Part shown: in pieces, positions 55,828 to 64,000 of the stretch
Layout: each line of letters starts with the position of its first letter
How positions within the stretch are numbered: the first letter of the stretch is position 1
Source of the DNA: Archangiaceae bacterium
Lineage (GTDB): Bacteria > Myxococcota > Myxococcia > Myxococcales > Myxococcaceae
NCBI GenBank assembly: GCA_016714225.1
Contig: JADJNS010000007.1
Location: forward strand, 434,001 to 498,000
DNA length: 64,000 bases
Reading direction: 5' to 3'
Notes under the pieces: model-generated
Databases searched by the model: none
The model's input: only the letters and a program-made list of their open reading frames with translations
What the model was told of the DNA's origin: nothing
Position numbers and translations under genes: made by a program

Positions 55828-58743
55828 ATGTCGTCGTCGCTGGCTCCCCTGCTCCAGCACCATGCCTTCATCGATCTGGAAACCACGGGGTTGGACCCGC
55901 GGTCAGACCAGGTCATCGAGGTCGGCGTGGTGTTCGTCGAGCGCGGCCAGCTGGTTCGCCGGGTGGGTCAGCTGCTGCGGCCGGCTTCACCCCTGCCGGT
56001 CATCATCAAGCGGCTCACCGGCCTCGACGACAAGCTGCTCGAGAGCCAGCCGTCGTTCGGCGAGTACCGCGCCGAGCTGAAGGCCCTGCTACTGGGGTGG
56101 ACGGTGGTGGCCCACAACGCCGCCTTCGAGCGCGCCTTCATGGACGGGCTGCTCGAAGAGCTCCACGCCCCGGTGCTCGACTCGTGTGAGCTGTACCACT
56201 ACCTCTACCCCGAGCTCGCCAGCCACTCGCTCGAGGCGATGGTCAAGTGGGCGGGCCTGGGCAACGGCGCCCAGCACCGCGCGCTGGAAGACGCCGAAGA
56301 CACCTTTCACGCCCTCTCGTTCGCGCTGCAGCGCTGCATCGAAGAGGCGCGCCAAGACGATCTGCGCGAGCTGCTCGAGATGCTCGGCCACTCGGCGAGC
56401 GGTGAAAACCCCGGCCAGCTCTCGTTCGACCACACCCCGTCTCCGATGCGCGCGCTGCTCGAAGGGCTGCACGGCATCTTGAAGAAGCGGCCGGCCCGGC
56501 TGCAGCTCGAAGAAGACTCGGCGTTTCTACCCGCCCGCGAAGAGCGGCGCCGCAAGGGTGCTGCTGCCCGCAACGGTGAGCTGAGCGTGTCGAGCGGCGA
56601 GGTCGACGCGGTGCTCGGCCCCAACGGCGCGCTCGAGGCGCTGGGCGCGTTCGAGCCCCGCCACGGGCAGCTGCAGCTCGCGCGCGCGGTGGCCAGCGCG
56701 CTCTCCGACGGAGGCACCCTCGCCGTCGAGGCCGCCACCGGCATCGGCAAGTCGCTGGGCTACCTCGCCCCCGCCGCGCTGTTCGCCGCCAAGACCGGCG
56801 CCAAGGTCGGCATCGCTCCCCACACCAAGACGCTGCAAGACCAGCTGGTCGAGAAAGAGCTGCCCCGCCTGCACCGCGCGCTGGGCGGCGCGTTCTCGTA
56901 CTCGGTGCTCAAGGGCCAGGCCAACTATGCCTGCCGGCGCCGCGCGCTCGAGGCGACCCGGGTCACCGCCGAGATGTCGCTCGACGAGCGCGCGCCGCGC
57001 GCCTACTTCCGCGCGTTCTTGCGCCGCAGCCCCGACGGAGACCTCGACCGGGTCAGCCACTGGTTCAAAGACCGCTACCCGGTGCTCGACGAGCTGATCG
57101 CCGCGTCGCGCTCGCACGCGGCCGCCACCCTGGCCGAGCGCTGCCCGCACTACGCGCGCTGCTTCTACCACTCGGCGGTGGCGCAGGCGAAAGACGCCGA
57201 CCTGGTGGTGGTGAACCAGGCGCTCGCCCTGCGCTGGCCCGCGCGCTACCCGGCCATCGATCACCTGATCATCGACGAGGCCCACGAGCTCGAAGACACC
57301 GCGACCTCGGCGTGGTCCGAAGAGATCACCGACGCCGCGCTCGGCGCGCTGGTCGAGCGCCTCGCCGGCCGGCGCGGGCTCGCCACCACCCTGCGCCGCG
57401 GACTGTCGGAAGAGCTGGGCGCCGACCTCACCCAGGCGACCTCGGGCCTCGCCGCCGACACCCGCACCCTCACCGACGCCCTGCGGTCGCTCGCGCCCGC
57501 CGACGCTCCCCCGGGCGCATGGGAGCGCCGCATCGACCAGGAGCTGCGCACCACCCGCGGCTGGGTGCGGGTGCGTGACGCGCTGCACCGGGTGCGCGAC
57601 ACGCTCGACGGCATCGAGCGCGTGCTCGCCGGCCGGGTGGCCGAGGTCGCGCCTGCGCTCGAGCACGACGACCCGGGCCTCGAGCGTGAAATCTCTGCCG
57701 CGCTCGAGGCGGTGCGCGAGCTCAAGCCGCTGGTCGAGCACCTCGCCGATCGCCCCGACGACGGGCGCTGCCACGAGGTGGCCTTGCGCGAGCCGGGCTG
57801 GTCGCTCGCCGCGCGGCCCATCGACATCGCTCCGCGCTTCCACTCCGAGCTGGTGACGCCCAAGCGCACCCTGGTGCTGGCCTCGGCCACGCTCTCGACC
57901 GGGCCCGACTCGCCGTTCGTGCTCGAGCGGCTGGGGCTGGCGCGGGGCGGGCACCAGACTCCGGTGGTGCGCATCAGCGGCTCGTTCGACCTGATGTCGC
58001 AGGCGCTGGTGGTGCTGGTCACCGACGCGCCCGACCCTTCGAGCGAGGCGTTCGTCGACTGGGCCGCGCTGCGCATCGGCGGGCTGGCGGCCTTCTTGTG
58101 CGGCCGGGTGCTGGGGCTGTTCGCCTCGACCAGGCGTCTCGACGCCGTCGACCAGAAGGTGCGCGAGACGCTCGAGCCCATCGGCATCGAGGTGATGCGG
58201 CAGTCGAAGGGCTCGGCGCGGCTGATGGCGGCGCGGCAAGAGCAAGACGCCGGCACGGTGCTGATGGGCACCAAGACCTTCTGGCACGGCGTCGACATAC
58301 CCGGCCCGGGCGTGGCGTGCGTGTTCATCGACAAGCTGCCCCTCGAGCCGCAGGGCCGGCCCATCGTCGAGGCCCGCGAAGAGAAGCTGGGCGCCGACTC
58401 GCCCGGCACTGAGGGCGTGCGCGGCGCGACCAGCGACTTTCGCGCGCGCGGGTTCATGCGCTACCGCCTGCCGCGGGCGCTCTTGCAGCTGCGCCAGGGC
58501 GTCGGCCGCCTGGTGCGCACCCCCACCGACCGCGGCGTGGTGGTGATCGCCGACCCCGGCAACGCCGCCTACCGCGCGCAGCTCTACGAAGCGCTCGAGG
58601 GCTATCGGGTCGAGGCCCTGCCCTGGGCGCAGGCCCGGGTGCGCATCTCCCACTTCTTGAAGCGCATGGGGCTGGGCGGCGCCCAGCCGATTCGCCGCCC
58701 CGACGGCCCGGGCCAGGGCCTGCTGTTTCCGACCGAGCGGTGA
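55828..58743 (+). CDS. dinG: DnaQ-like exonuclease fused to a DinG-type helicase
   Basis: 971 residues. Residues 10-170 form a DEDDh exonuclease with FIDLETTGLDP (Asp16, Glu18) and HRALEDAEDT (His150, Asp155); at the Exo II site HNAAFER has Glu101 where Asp is usual. Residues 260-960 are an XPD/DinG helicase: Walker A ATGIGKS (303-309) and DEAH (483-486). Of the four Fe-S cysteines, Cys369, Cys439 and Cys445 are present, but the position of the second (434) is Thr. ATG 55828 gives the right start for the exonuclease. It is probably involved in DNA repair, resolving R-loops or other structures. Confidence 0.88.
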   Translation: MSSSLAPLLQHHAFIDLETTGLDPRSDQVIEVGVVFVERGQLVRRVGQLLRPASPLPVIIKRLTGLDDKLLESQPSFGEYRAELKALLLGWTVVAHNAAFERAFMDGLLEELHAPVLDSCELYHYLYPELASHSLEAMVKWAGLGNGAQHRALEDAEDTFHALSFALQRCIEEARQDDLRELLEMLGHSASGENPGQLSFDHTPSPMRALLEGLHGILKKRPARLQLEEDSAFLPAREERRRKGAAARNGELSVSSGEVDAVLGPNGALEALGAFEPRHGQLQLARAVASALSDGGTLAVEAATGIGKSLGYLAPAALFAAKTGAKVGIAPHTKTLQDQLVEKELPRLHRALGGAFSYSVLKGQANYACRRRALEATRVTAEMSLDERAPRAYFRAFLRRSPDGDLDRVSHWFKDRYPVLDELIAASRSHAAATLAERCPHYARCFYHSAVAQAKDADLVVVNQALALRWPARYPAIDHLIIDEAHELEDTATSAWSEEITDAALGALVERLAGRRGLATTLRRGLSEELGADLTQATSGLAADTRTLTDALRSLAPADAPPGAWERRIDQELRTTRGWVRVRDALHRVRDTLDGIERVLAGRVAEVAPALEHDDPGLEREISAALEAVRELKPLVEHLADRPDDGRCHEVALREPGWSLAARPIDIAPRFHSELVTPKRTLVLASATLSTGPDSPFVLERLGLARGGHQTPVVRISGSFDLMSQALVVLVTDAPDPSSEAFVDWAALRIGGLAAFLCGRVLGLFASTRRLDAVDQKVRETLEPIGIEVMRQSKGSARLMAARQEQDAGTVLMGTKTFWHGVDIPGPGVACVFIDKLPLEPQGRPIVEAREEKLGADSPGTEGVRGATSDFRARGFMRYRLPRALLQLRQGVGRLVRTPTDRGVVVIADPGNAAYRAQLYEALEGYRVEALPWAQARVRISHFLKRMGLGGAQPIRRPDGPGQGLLFPTER

Positions 58744-59122
58744 GGCGAGCGAGAACCGCGCGCCAGCAAGAGGTTCACCCCCTCAGATTCAGAGGCGGAC
58801 AGTTTCTTTCCCCGACCGAGCCCGAGCGCAGCTGCGCGAGCCGCCCAAGGAGCGAACCCGAAGGCGCACTTCGTGGTTCGTCGAGGGGTTGCGACGCAGG
58901 CCGGCGAAGCGGATCGGCGCTTCCGGCGACGCGAGGGCAAATGCTGTCAGCCTCTCAGCGTGAACAGGCTGCGCAACGAAAAGATGCCAGAGAGACACCA
59001 CGAGCCATCAGTCTCGCGAGGAAGCAGCGGATTACGGGGTTCAAAAAATTGCCGGGCGGCGCGCGACGGGCGGTGCTTCCGCACTCGATCGCACTGGTTT
59101 GCTTCGCCCGAAGACAGCGGCG
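58744..59122. other. 379-bp region without a recognisable gene
   Basis: Open frames here lack the codon pattern and family features of the neighbours. The stretch is visibly less GC-rich in its right half and contains the perfect palindrome gcgcagctgcgc (58826-58837) and an A-run at 59043 that would be a T-run on the minus strand, but no strong stem precedes it. It may hold the end of the HAMP gene transcript or a gene remnant. Confidence 0.4.
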
Positions 59123-59866
59123 CTACATGTCCAGCCGGGCCTGCATCTCGTCGCGCAGCTTCTCGAGCGTGGTGACGTCGTAGCCCTTCTGCTTCGCCTC
59201 GGCGATCGCGTCGTTGAGCGACTTCACGTCGGCCTCGTGCTTCACGCGCAGCGAGGTGACCATCGAGGCGAAGGCCTCGAACACGTCCTTCAGCTCGTCA
59301 CCTGGCCGCAAACCGTAGCTGGGCGGCTTCAACCGCCCGGTCGAGACCTCGTTGGCCATGCGCTTCACCCGGAAGAGCGGCCCCACGATGCGGTGGGTGG
59401 TGACGATGCTGGCCAGCCCGATGAACGCCACGAACATCAGCAGGCCGCCCACCAGCGCCAGCAAGGTGACCTTCTGCTGGGTGATGAGCTGGGTGCGCGC
59501 CTCGATCACCGACTGCCGCTCGGACTCGTAGACCTTGTCGATGTCTTCCGACTTCTTCTGCAGCTGCGTCATGAAGTCGGGGTTGTCGAGGTTCTTGGCC
59601 AGGTCGTTGTTCAGCGTACAGGTGCCGAGCTCTTTGCTGGTCTCGGCCGCCTGCGAGCGCGCGTCGACCGCCACCTGCGCCTGGTTGAAGAGCGTGGTGG
59701 TGGTGTAGCCGAGAAAGGCGCCGAGCATGCCGGCGACGATCAGCGTCAGCACCACGATGTAGCCGGCGAACTTCAGCTGAAAGCGCGCGTCGAGCAGGAA
59801 GTTCTTCAACTTCCGGTCTGCTCGACCGCCTCCTCCACCCGTTCTCGGCTCGTTTGTCTGTGCCAT
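59123..59866 (-). CDS. Membrane protein with HAMP domain and no output domain
   Basis: 247 residues. Two membrane helices (about 33-55 and 133-155) enclose a periplasmic helical region of about 80 residues (TTTLFNQAQVAVDAR to RTQLITQQK). A HAMP domain follows (TTHRIVGPLFRVKRMANEVSTG ... GDELKDVFEAFASMV) and then a coiled coil to the end. No kinase, cyclase or methyl-accepting domain is attached, so any signal must pass to a partner. ATG 59866 has AGGTGA upstream. It follows the HEAT gene after 17 bases. Confidence 0.8.
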   Translation of the reverse strand: MAQTNEPRTGGGGGRADRKLKNFLLDARFQLKFAGYIVVLTLIVAGMLGAFLGYTTTTLFNQAQVAVDARSQAAETSKELGTCTLNNDLAKNLDNPDFMTQLQKKSEDIDKVYESERQSVIEARTQLITQQKVTLLALVGGLLMFVAFIGLASIVTTHRIVGPLFRVKRMANEVSTGRLKPPSYGLRPGDELKDVFEAFASMVTSLRVKHEADVKSLNDAIAEAKQKGYDVTTLEKLRDEMQARLDM

Positions 59867-59883
59867 GCGTTTCACCTGCCCCT

Positions 59884-60645
59884 TCACTTCCATTCGAGAT
59901 CGAGTGCCGCGTCGTCGACGACCTTCGGCACCATCACCTTCAGCAGCGACTCGTACTTCGCCCCCGAGGCCTTCACGTTCCACGTGCCCTGCAGCGACTG
60001 CCCCGGGTACGTCATGATCAGCACTTCGATCTTCAGACCCTTTTCTCCGTTGGGGAGCAGGGTGGTGCGCAGCAAGAAGCCCTTCATTCCGTTGCGGTTG
60101 ATGGTGGTGTTGGCCGCCGCTTCCGACTCGCCCTCGGGCGCCAGCGAGGCTCCCATCGCGGTGACCTTCTGCTTGATCAGCTCGTGCGCCAGGCCCAGCA
60201 CGTCGCCCGACAGCGTCCCCACCTTGTCCATCACCGGCTCGACCGCGATGTACAGCCCGCCCGGGGTGACGTTGGTGTTCGCCACCGGCGTGTCGAGCGC
60301 GCGCTGCAGCGCCTTGCGCACCGCGCTGTCGGACTCGCCCAGCGCCCCTTTGAGGCAGTCGACCGCCTCGGCCAGCCGCAGCTCGCCCAGCGCGCCCGCC
60401 GCCGCGCTGCGCACCACCGCGTCGCCGTCTTTGAGCAGCCGGCACAGCGGCGGCACCGCCTCGGGCAGCCCGGTCTTTCCCAGCAGCGTGCAGCTCTGCG
60501 CGCGCACGCGGGCGTCTTTCGCGCTGGCCTGCTTCTTCAAATAGCTGATGCGCGCATCTTCAGCGTGCGCTGCCGAGGCCAGGAGCAAAGCGCTGACGAG
60601 AAGCACCGGCCGCAAGCTGCGCGGATGATACACCGCCCGACGCAC
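59884..60645 (-). CDS. Exported HEAT-repeat protein
   Basis: 253 residues. A signal peptide (PVLLVSALLLASAAHAE) is followed by HEAT/PBS-lyase-like repeats (about 30-125, e.g. RVRAQSCTLLGKTGLPEAVPPL and VVRSAAAGALGELRLAEAVDCL) and a C-terminal beta-rich domain (about 125-253) of unknown type. The start is GTG 60645; a GTG 12 bases downstream is equally possible. Cotranscribed with the HAMP protein, it may be its extracytoplasmic partner. Confidence 0.8.
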   Translation of the reverse strand: MRRAVYHPRSLRPVLLVSALLLASAAHAEDARISYLKKQASAKDARVRAQSCTLLGKTGLPEAVPPLCRLLKDGDAVVRSAAAGALGELRLAEAVDCLKGALGESDSAVRKALQRALDTPVANTNVTPGGLYIAVEPVMDKVGTLSGDVLGLAHELIKQKVTAMGASLAPEGESEAAANTTINRNGMKGFLLRTTLLPNGEKGLKIEVLIMTYPGQSLQGTWNVKASGAKYESLLKVMVPKVVDDAALDLEWK

Positions 60646-60694
60646 GCGTCAGGTCGGCGTTGAAATGAGCGTGTTCGTGGCATAACCCACCACC

Positions 60695-63262
60695 ATGTCT
60701 TCCTCGCTGTCGGCCGACCAGATTCGCGAACGCTTCCTCTCGTTCTTCGCCGAGCGGGGGCACAAGCGCGTCGCCTCGTCGAGCCTGGTGCCGGCCAATG
60801 ATCCCACCCTGTTGTTCACCAACGCCGGCATGGTGCAGTTCAAAGACGTCTTCACCGGCCGTGAGAAGCGCGACTACTCGCGCGCCGCCACCTCGCAGAA
60901 GTGTGTGCGCGCCGGCGGTAAGCACAATGATCTCGACAACGTGGGCTTCACCGCCCGCCACCACACCTTCTTCGAGATGCTCGGCAACTTCTCGTTCGGC
61001 GACTACTTCAAGCCCGACGCGGTGAAGTGGGGCTGGGAGCTCGTCACCCAGGGCTTCGGCCTCGACCCCAACCGCCTCGCGGTCACCGTGTTCAAGGGCG
61101 AAGACGGCATTCCCGCCGATGAAGAAGCCGCCGAGCTGTGGGTGAAGGCCGGCGTGCCGCGCGATCGCGTCTTTCGCCTCGGCCTCAAAGACAACTTCTG
61201 GTCGATGGGCGACACCGGCCCCTGCGGCCCGTGCAGCGAGATCTACTACTACGTGGCCGGCCCCACCCCCGACCCCAAAGAGGTCGTGGGTGAGAGCGAC
61301 AAGTGGGTCGAGATCTGGAACCTGGTGTTCATGCAGTTCGAGCGCAAGGTCGCGGGCGGCAAGCTCGAGCCCCTGCCCAAGCCGTCGATCGACACCGGCG
61401 CCGGCCTCGAGCGGGTGTGCGCCGCGATTCAGGGCAAGCAGTCGAACTACGACACCGACCTGTTCACCCCGCTGCTCGCCAAGGTCGCCCAGCTGTGCGG
61501 CAAGAAGTACGGCGGCTCACCCACCGACGCCTCGATGCGCGTCATCGCCGACCACTCGCGCGCCGCCGCGTTCTTGATCGGCGACGGGGTGATGCCCTCG
61601 AACGAGGGCCGCGGCTACGTGCTGCGCCGAATCATGCGCCGCGCCATTCGGCACGGTCACCAGATGCTCGGCATGCGTGAGCCGTTCATGCACGAGAGCG
61701 TGTCTGCGGTGATCGAGCTGATGTCTGCCGCCTACCCCGAGCTGCGCGAGAACCAGAAGTTCATTCTCGAGGCCACCCGCCACGAAGAGCAGTCGTTTCG
61801 CCGCACGCTCGAGAACGGCCTCAAGCTCATCGACGACGAGCTGGGCCGCATGAAGAAGGCCGGCGAGAAGACCCTCAAGGGTGAGACGGTGTGGTTTCTG
61901 CACGACACGCACGGCATGCCGCCCGACGTGACCAAGATCATCTTGCAGGAGCACGGCTTCGACGCCGAAGACCCCAAGAAGCCCGAGCGCGCCGACGCCG
62001 ACTTCGTCAACACCGCCGAGAAGGCGCTCAGCGAGCTGTGGCTCAAGCAGCCCGAGACGAAGTTCCTGGGCTACGACACGCTCACCGCTTCGGGCAAGGT
62101 CATCGCCGTCGACGGCTCTGACTTCGCCACCGACCAGAGCCCGTTCTACGGAGAGTCGGGCGGCCAGGTCGGCGACACCGGCACCGCCAACGGCCTCAAG
62201 GTCGTCGACACCAAGAAGCAGGGCGGCGTCATCATTCACCGGCTCGAGAGCGGCGCGGTGAAGGTCGGCGACACCGTCGAGCTGAAGGTCGACGGCGAGC
62301 GGCGCGATCGCATTCGCGCCAACCACTCGGCCACCCACCTCTTGCACAAGGCGCTGAAGGTCGTGCTGGGCGAAGAGGTGAAGCAGAAGGGCTCGGTGGT
62401 GGCCCCCGAGTACCTGCGCTTCGACTTCTCGTGCTTCAAGCAGCCCACCCCCGAGCAGCTCGAGACCATCGAAGACCTGGTGAACGGGTGGATCCGCCAG
62501 AACCAGGGCGCCGACACGAAAGTGATGGGCATCGACGACGCGCGCAAGTCGGGCGCGGTGGCGCTGTTCGGCGAGAAGTACGGCGAGAAGGTGCGGGTGG
62601 TCAGCGTGCACCCCGAGTCGACCGAGCTGTGCGGCGGCACCCACGTGAAGGCCAGCGGCGACATCGGCCTGCTCAAGATCACCTCCGAGTCGTCGATCGC
62701 CAGCGGCGTGCGCCGCATCAGCGCGGTCACCGGCCACGGCGCGATGGCCTGGGTGCGCGAGCTGCAGCACGAGCTCGACCACGCGGCCGCGGCGTTGAAG
62801 GCCCCGCGCAGCGAGATCACCCGGCGCATCGAGGGCGCCCAGAAGCGCATCAAAGAGCTCGAGAAGAAGCTCGAAGAGCTTCAGCTCAAGGGCTCGAGCG
62901 TCAAGGGCGGCGGCGACGGCGAGAACGTGCGCGAGGTGAACGGCATCAAGGTGCTCACCCAGCAGATGGACAGCGCCGACGCCGGCCTGATGCGCAAGCT
63001 CGCCGACAAGTACCGCGACCAGCTGAAGTCGGGCGTGGTCGGGTTGGGCGGCACCACTGCCGACGGCAAGGCGCTGGTTCTGGTGGCCGCGACCAAAGAC
63101 CTCGTCGAGAAGGGCCTCAAGGCGGGCGACCTGGTCAAGGCGATCGCCGTCGACATCGGCGGCTCGGGCGGCGGCAAGCCCGACATGGCCCAGGCCGGCG
63201 GCCCCGACCCGTCGAAGATTCCCCAGGCGCTGCAGCACCTCTACGAGCTGGTGAAGGTGTGA
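60695..63262 (+). CDS. alaS: Alanyl-tRNA synthetase
   Basis: 855 residues, close to the usual 875. The catalytic core has FTNAGMVQFKDVF, ARHHTFFEMLGNFSFGDYFK and GRGYVLRRIMRRAIRHG; the editing domain has NHSATHLLHKAL and CGGTHVKASG, with the zinc-binding His/Cys residues intact; the C-terminal C-Ala domain includes GGTTADGKALVLVAATKDL and the family's glycine-rich end GGSGGGKPDMAQAGG. ATG 60695. It overlaps the next lipoprotein gene by 4 bases (GTGA). Confidence 0.97.
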   Translation: MSSSLSADQIRERFLSFFAERGHKRVASSSLVPANDPTLLFTNAGMVQFKDVFTGREKRDYSRAATSQKCVRAGGKHNDLDNVGFTARHHTFFEMLGNFSFGDYFKPDAVKWGWELVTQGFGLDPNRLAVTVFKGEDGIPADEEAAELWVKAGVPRDRVFRLGLKDNFWSMGDTGPCGPCSEIYYYVAGPTPDPKEVVGESDKWVEIWNLVFMQFERKVAGGKLEPLPKPSIDTGAGLERVCAAIQGKQSNYDTDLFTPLLAKVAQLCGKKYGGSPTDASMRVIADHSRAAAFLIGDGVMPSNEGRGYVLRRIMRRAIRHGHQMLGMREPFMHESVSAVIELMSAAYPELRENQKFILEATRHEEQSFRRTLENGLKLIDDELGRMKKAGEKTLKGETVWFLHDTHGMPPDVTKIILQEHGFDAEDPKKPERADADFVNTAEKALSELWLKQPETKFLGYDTLTASGKVIAVDGSDFATDQSPFYGESGGQVGDTGTANGLKVVDTKKQGGVIIHRLESGAVKVGDTVELKVDGERRDRIRANHSATHLLHKALKVVLGEEVKQKGSVVAPEYLRFDFSCFKQPTPEQLETIEDLVNGWIRQNQGADTKVMGIDDARKSGAVALFGEKYGEKVRVVSVHPESTELCGGTHVKASGDIGLLKITSESSIASGVRRISAVTGHGAMAWVRELQHELDHAAAALKAPRSEITRRIEGAQKRIKELEKKLEELQLKGSSVKGGGDGENVREVNGIKVLTQQMDSADAGLMRKLADKYRDQLKSGVVGLGGTTADGKALVLVAATKDLVEKGLKAGDLVKAIAVDIGGSGGGKPDMAQAGGPDPSKIPQALQHLYELVKV

Positions 63263-63888
63263 GCCCCCGCGTGGGTCGAGACGCCGCGCTCGCGCGGGCG
63301 GTGCTGCTCGGCTCGCTGGCGCTGCTGGGCTGCCCCGACAAGTCGAGCCAGCCCCCCGGCGACGAGCGGCTGCTCGCCAAGCTCAAGGCCGAGAAGGCGC
63401 GCGAAGAGAAAGAGGGCCCCACCGTGGCGCCCACCGCGGTCGAGCCGGTGCCCCAAGACCAGGCGGTCAACCCGCTGGCCGAGTTCGCCGCCAAGGGCAC
63501 CCAGAAGCGCGAGCTCAAGGTCCCCGCCCAGAACAACCTGCAGCTGGGCAAGAACACCCTGCGCTTGAGCGCGCTCGAGGCGACCCACACCGTCGGCACC
63601 GGGGTCTCGGTCACCACCGACGACTGGTTCGTGGTGGCGACCTTCGACGTGGTCGGCCCCGAAGGCGGCGAGGTCGATCTCTCTGCCGCGCACCTCGAGC
63701 GCGACGGCAAGGCGTACCCGCTGGCCCGCGACGCCCAGGCCGCCGCCCACCAGAAGCCGCGCTCGACGCTCTCGAAAGACGGCGCGCGCGTCGAGCTCTA
63801 CTTCGAGGTGCCCGCCGCCGATGGCCTGGGCAAGGGCCTTTCTCTGGTGGTGCCCGACGGCGAGCACGCCTCGAGGCTGGAGCTCTGA
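63259..63888 (+). CDS. Lipoprotein with a DUF4352-like beta domain
   Basis: 209 residues from GTG 63259. The signal sequence ends in LALLGC, a lipobox; a charged linker (RLLAKLKAEKAREEKEG) follows, then a beta-rich domain (about 90-209) with LSALEATHTVGTGVSVTTDDWFVV-type strands, as in DUF4352/TRF2-like domains. Function unknown. Coupled to alaS by the GTGA overlap. Confidence 0.72.
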   Translation: MSPRVGRDAALARAVLLGSLALLGCPDKSSQPPGDERLLAKLKAEKAREEKEGPTVAPTAVEPVPQDQAVNPLAEFAAKGTQKRELKVPAQNNLQLGKNTLRLSALEATHTVGTGVSVTTDDWFVVATFDVVGPEGGEVDLSAAHLERDGKAYPLARDAQAAAHQKPRSTLSKDGARVELYFEVPAADGLGKGLSLVVPDGEHASRLEL

Positions 63889-63890
63889 CG

Positions 63891-64000
63891 TTGAAGGTGC
63901 CTCTGCGCATTCGGTTGCCGTTCGTGACCGAGCAGGAGTTCGTCGAGCGCTACGGCGGCAACGTCGAGCGCGGCGGCATCTTCATCGCCACCCGCAACCC
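63891..64000 (+). CDS. PilZ-like domain protein (5' part)
   Basis: Only the first 36 codons are inside the window. The sequence RIRLPFVTEQEFVERYGGNV and then ERGGIFIATRN resembles the start of myxobacterial PilZ-type proteins (pattern EFVERY...N.S.GG.FI.T). Such domains may bind c-di-GMP, but the N-terminal arginine motif is not clear in this part. Start TTG 63891 is proposed; GTG 63897 is an alternative. Confidence 0.55.
   Translation, partial: MKVPLRIRLPFVTEQEFVERYGGNVERGGIFIATRN

Overview
This 64 kb window is GC-rich, densely packed and built of many short, translationally coupled operons. Gene content points to a myxobacterium (Myxococcota, probably near Myxococcus/Archangium/Corallococcus): a CarF-type plasmanylethanolamine desaturase, a complete Myxococcus-style type IV pilus (T4P) locus with pilGHI and a second PilS2/PilR2-like two-component pair, and, next to pilQ, homologues of the motility proteins MglC and SgmX. 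There are no rRNA or tRNA genes, no CRISPR arrays and no intact insertion sequences.

Layout. (1) 0-11.4 kb, housekeeping: the 3' end of an iron-sulfur subunit of a formate-dehydrogenase/NuoG-like complex, carF, murI, a lipoprotein, tolQ-tolR-tolA-like-tolB without pal, fabH, a GNAT acetyltransferase, a class V PLP enzyme, ppx and an MFS transporter. (2) 11.3-19.7 kb: an envelope operon on the minus strand, tamB-tamA-lysophospholipid-type acyltransferase, with overlapping genes. (3) 19.7-33.8 kb, minus strand: a small XRE regulator, pilMNOPQ, a lipoprotein, mglC, efp, accB, accC, an SgmX-like TPR protein and an ExeA-like ATPase. (4) 34.0-49.4 kb: an OafA-type acyltransferase, pilR2, pilS2 and pilD on the minus strand, pilA-pilG-pilH-pilI on the plus strand, then pilR, pilS, pilC, pilT and pilB on the minus strand. 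(5) 49.5-64 kb: ribF, trmB, a frameshifted membrane/TPR gene, a protein with two candidate Sm/Hfq-like domains, a VWA protein, a DnaQ-DinG fusion, a HAMP protein, a HEAT protein, alaS, a lipoprotein and the 5' end of a PilZ-like gene.

How it works together: PilB and PilT drive extension and retraction through PilC, PilM/N/O/P link the motor to the PilQ secretin, PilD processes the PilA pilin, PilGHI form an ABC-type accessory system, and PilSR plus PilS2R2 provide sigma54-type control. MglC and SgmX connect this machine to the MglA polarity switch.

The most unusual features are: the putative double Sm/Hfq-like protein (53464-54501); an XRE regulator with an AT-rich palindrome and a consensus promoter in front of pilMNOPQ; a near-leaderless pilB promoter; inversion of the pilAGHI block; a REP-like repeat that also occurs in frame inside tamB; a 50-bp-arm inverted repeat after trmB; and a DinG homologue lacking one expected Fe-S cysteine. 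All functional calls come from reading the sequence and from recalled family features; no database search was run.
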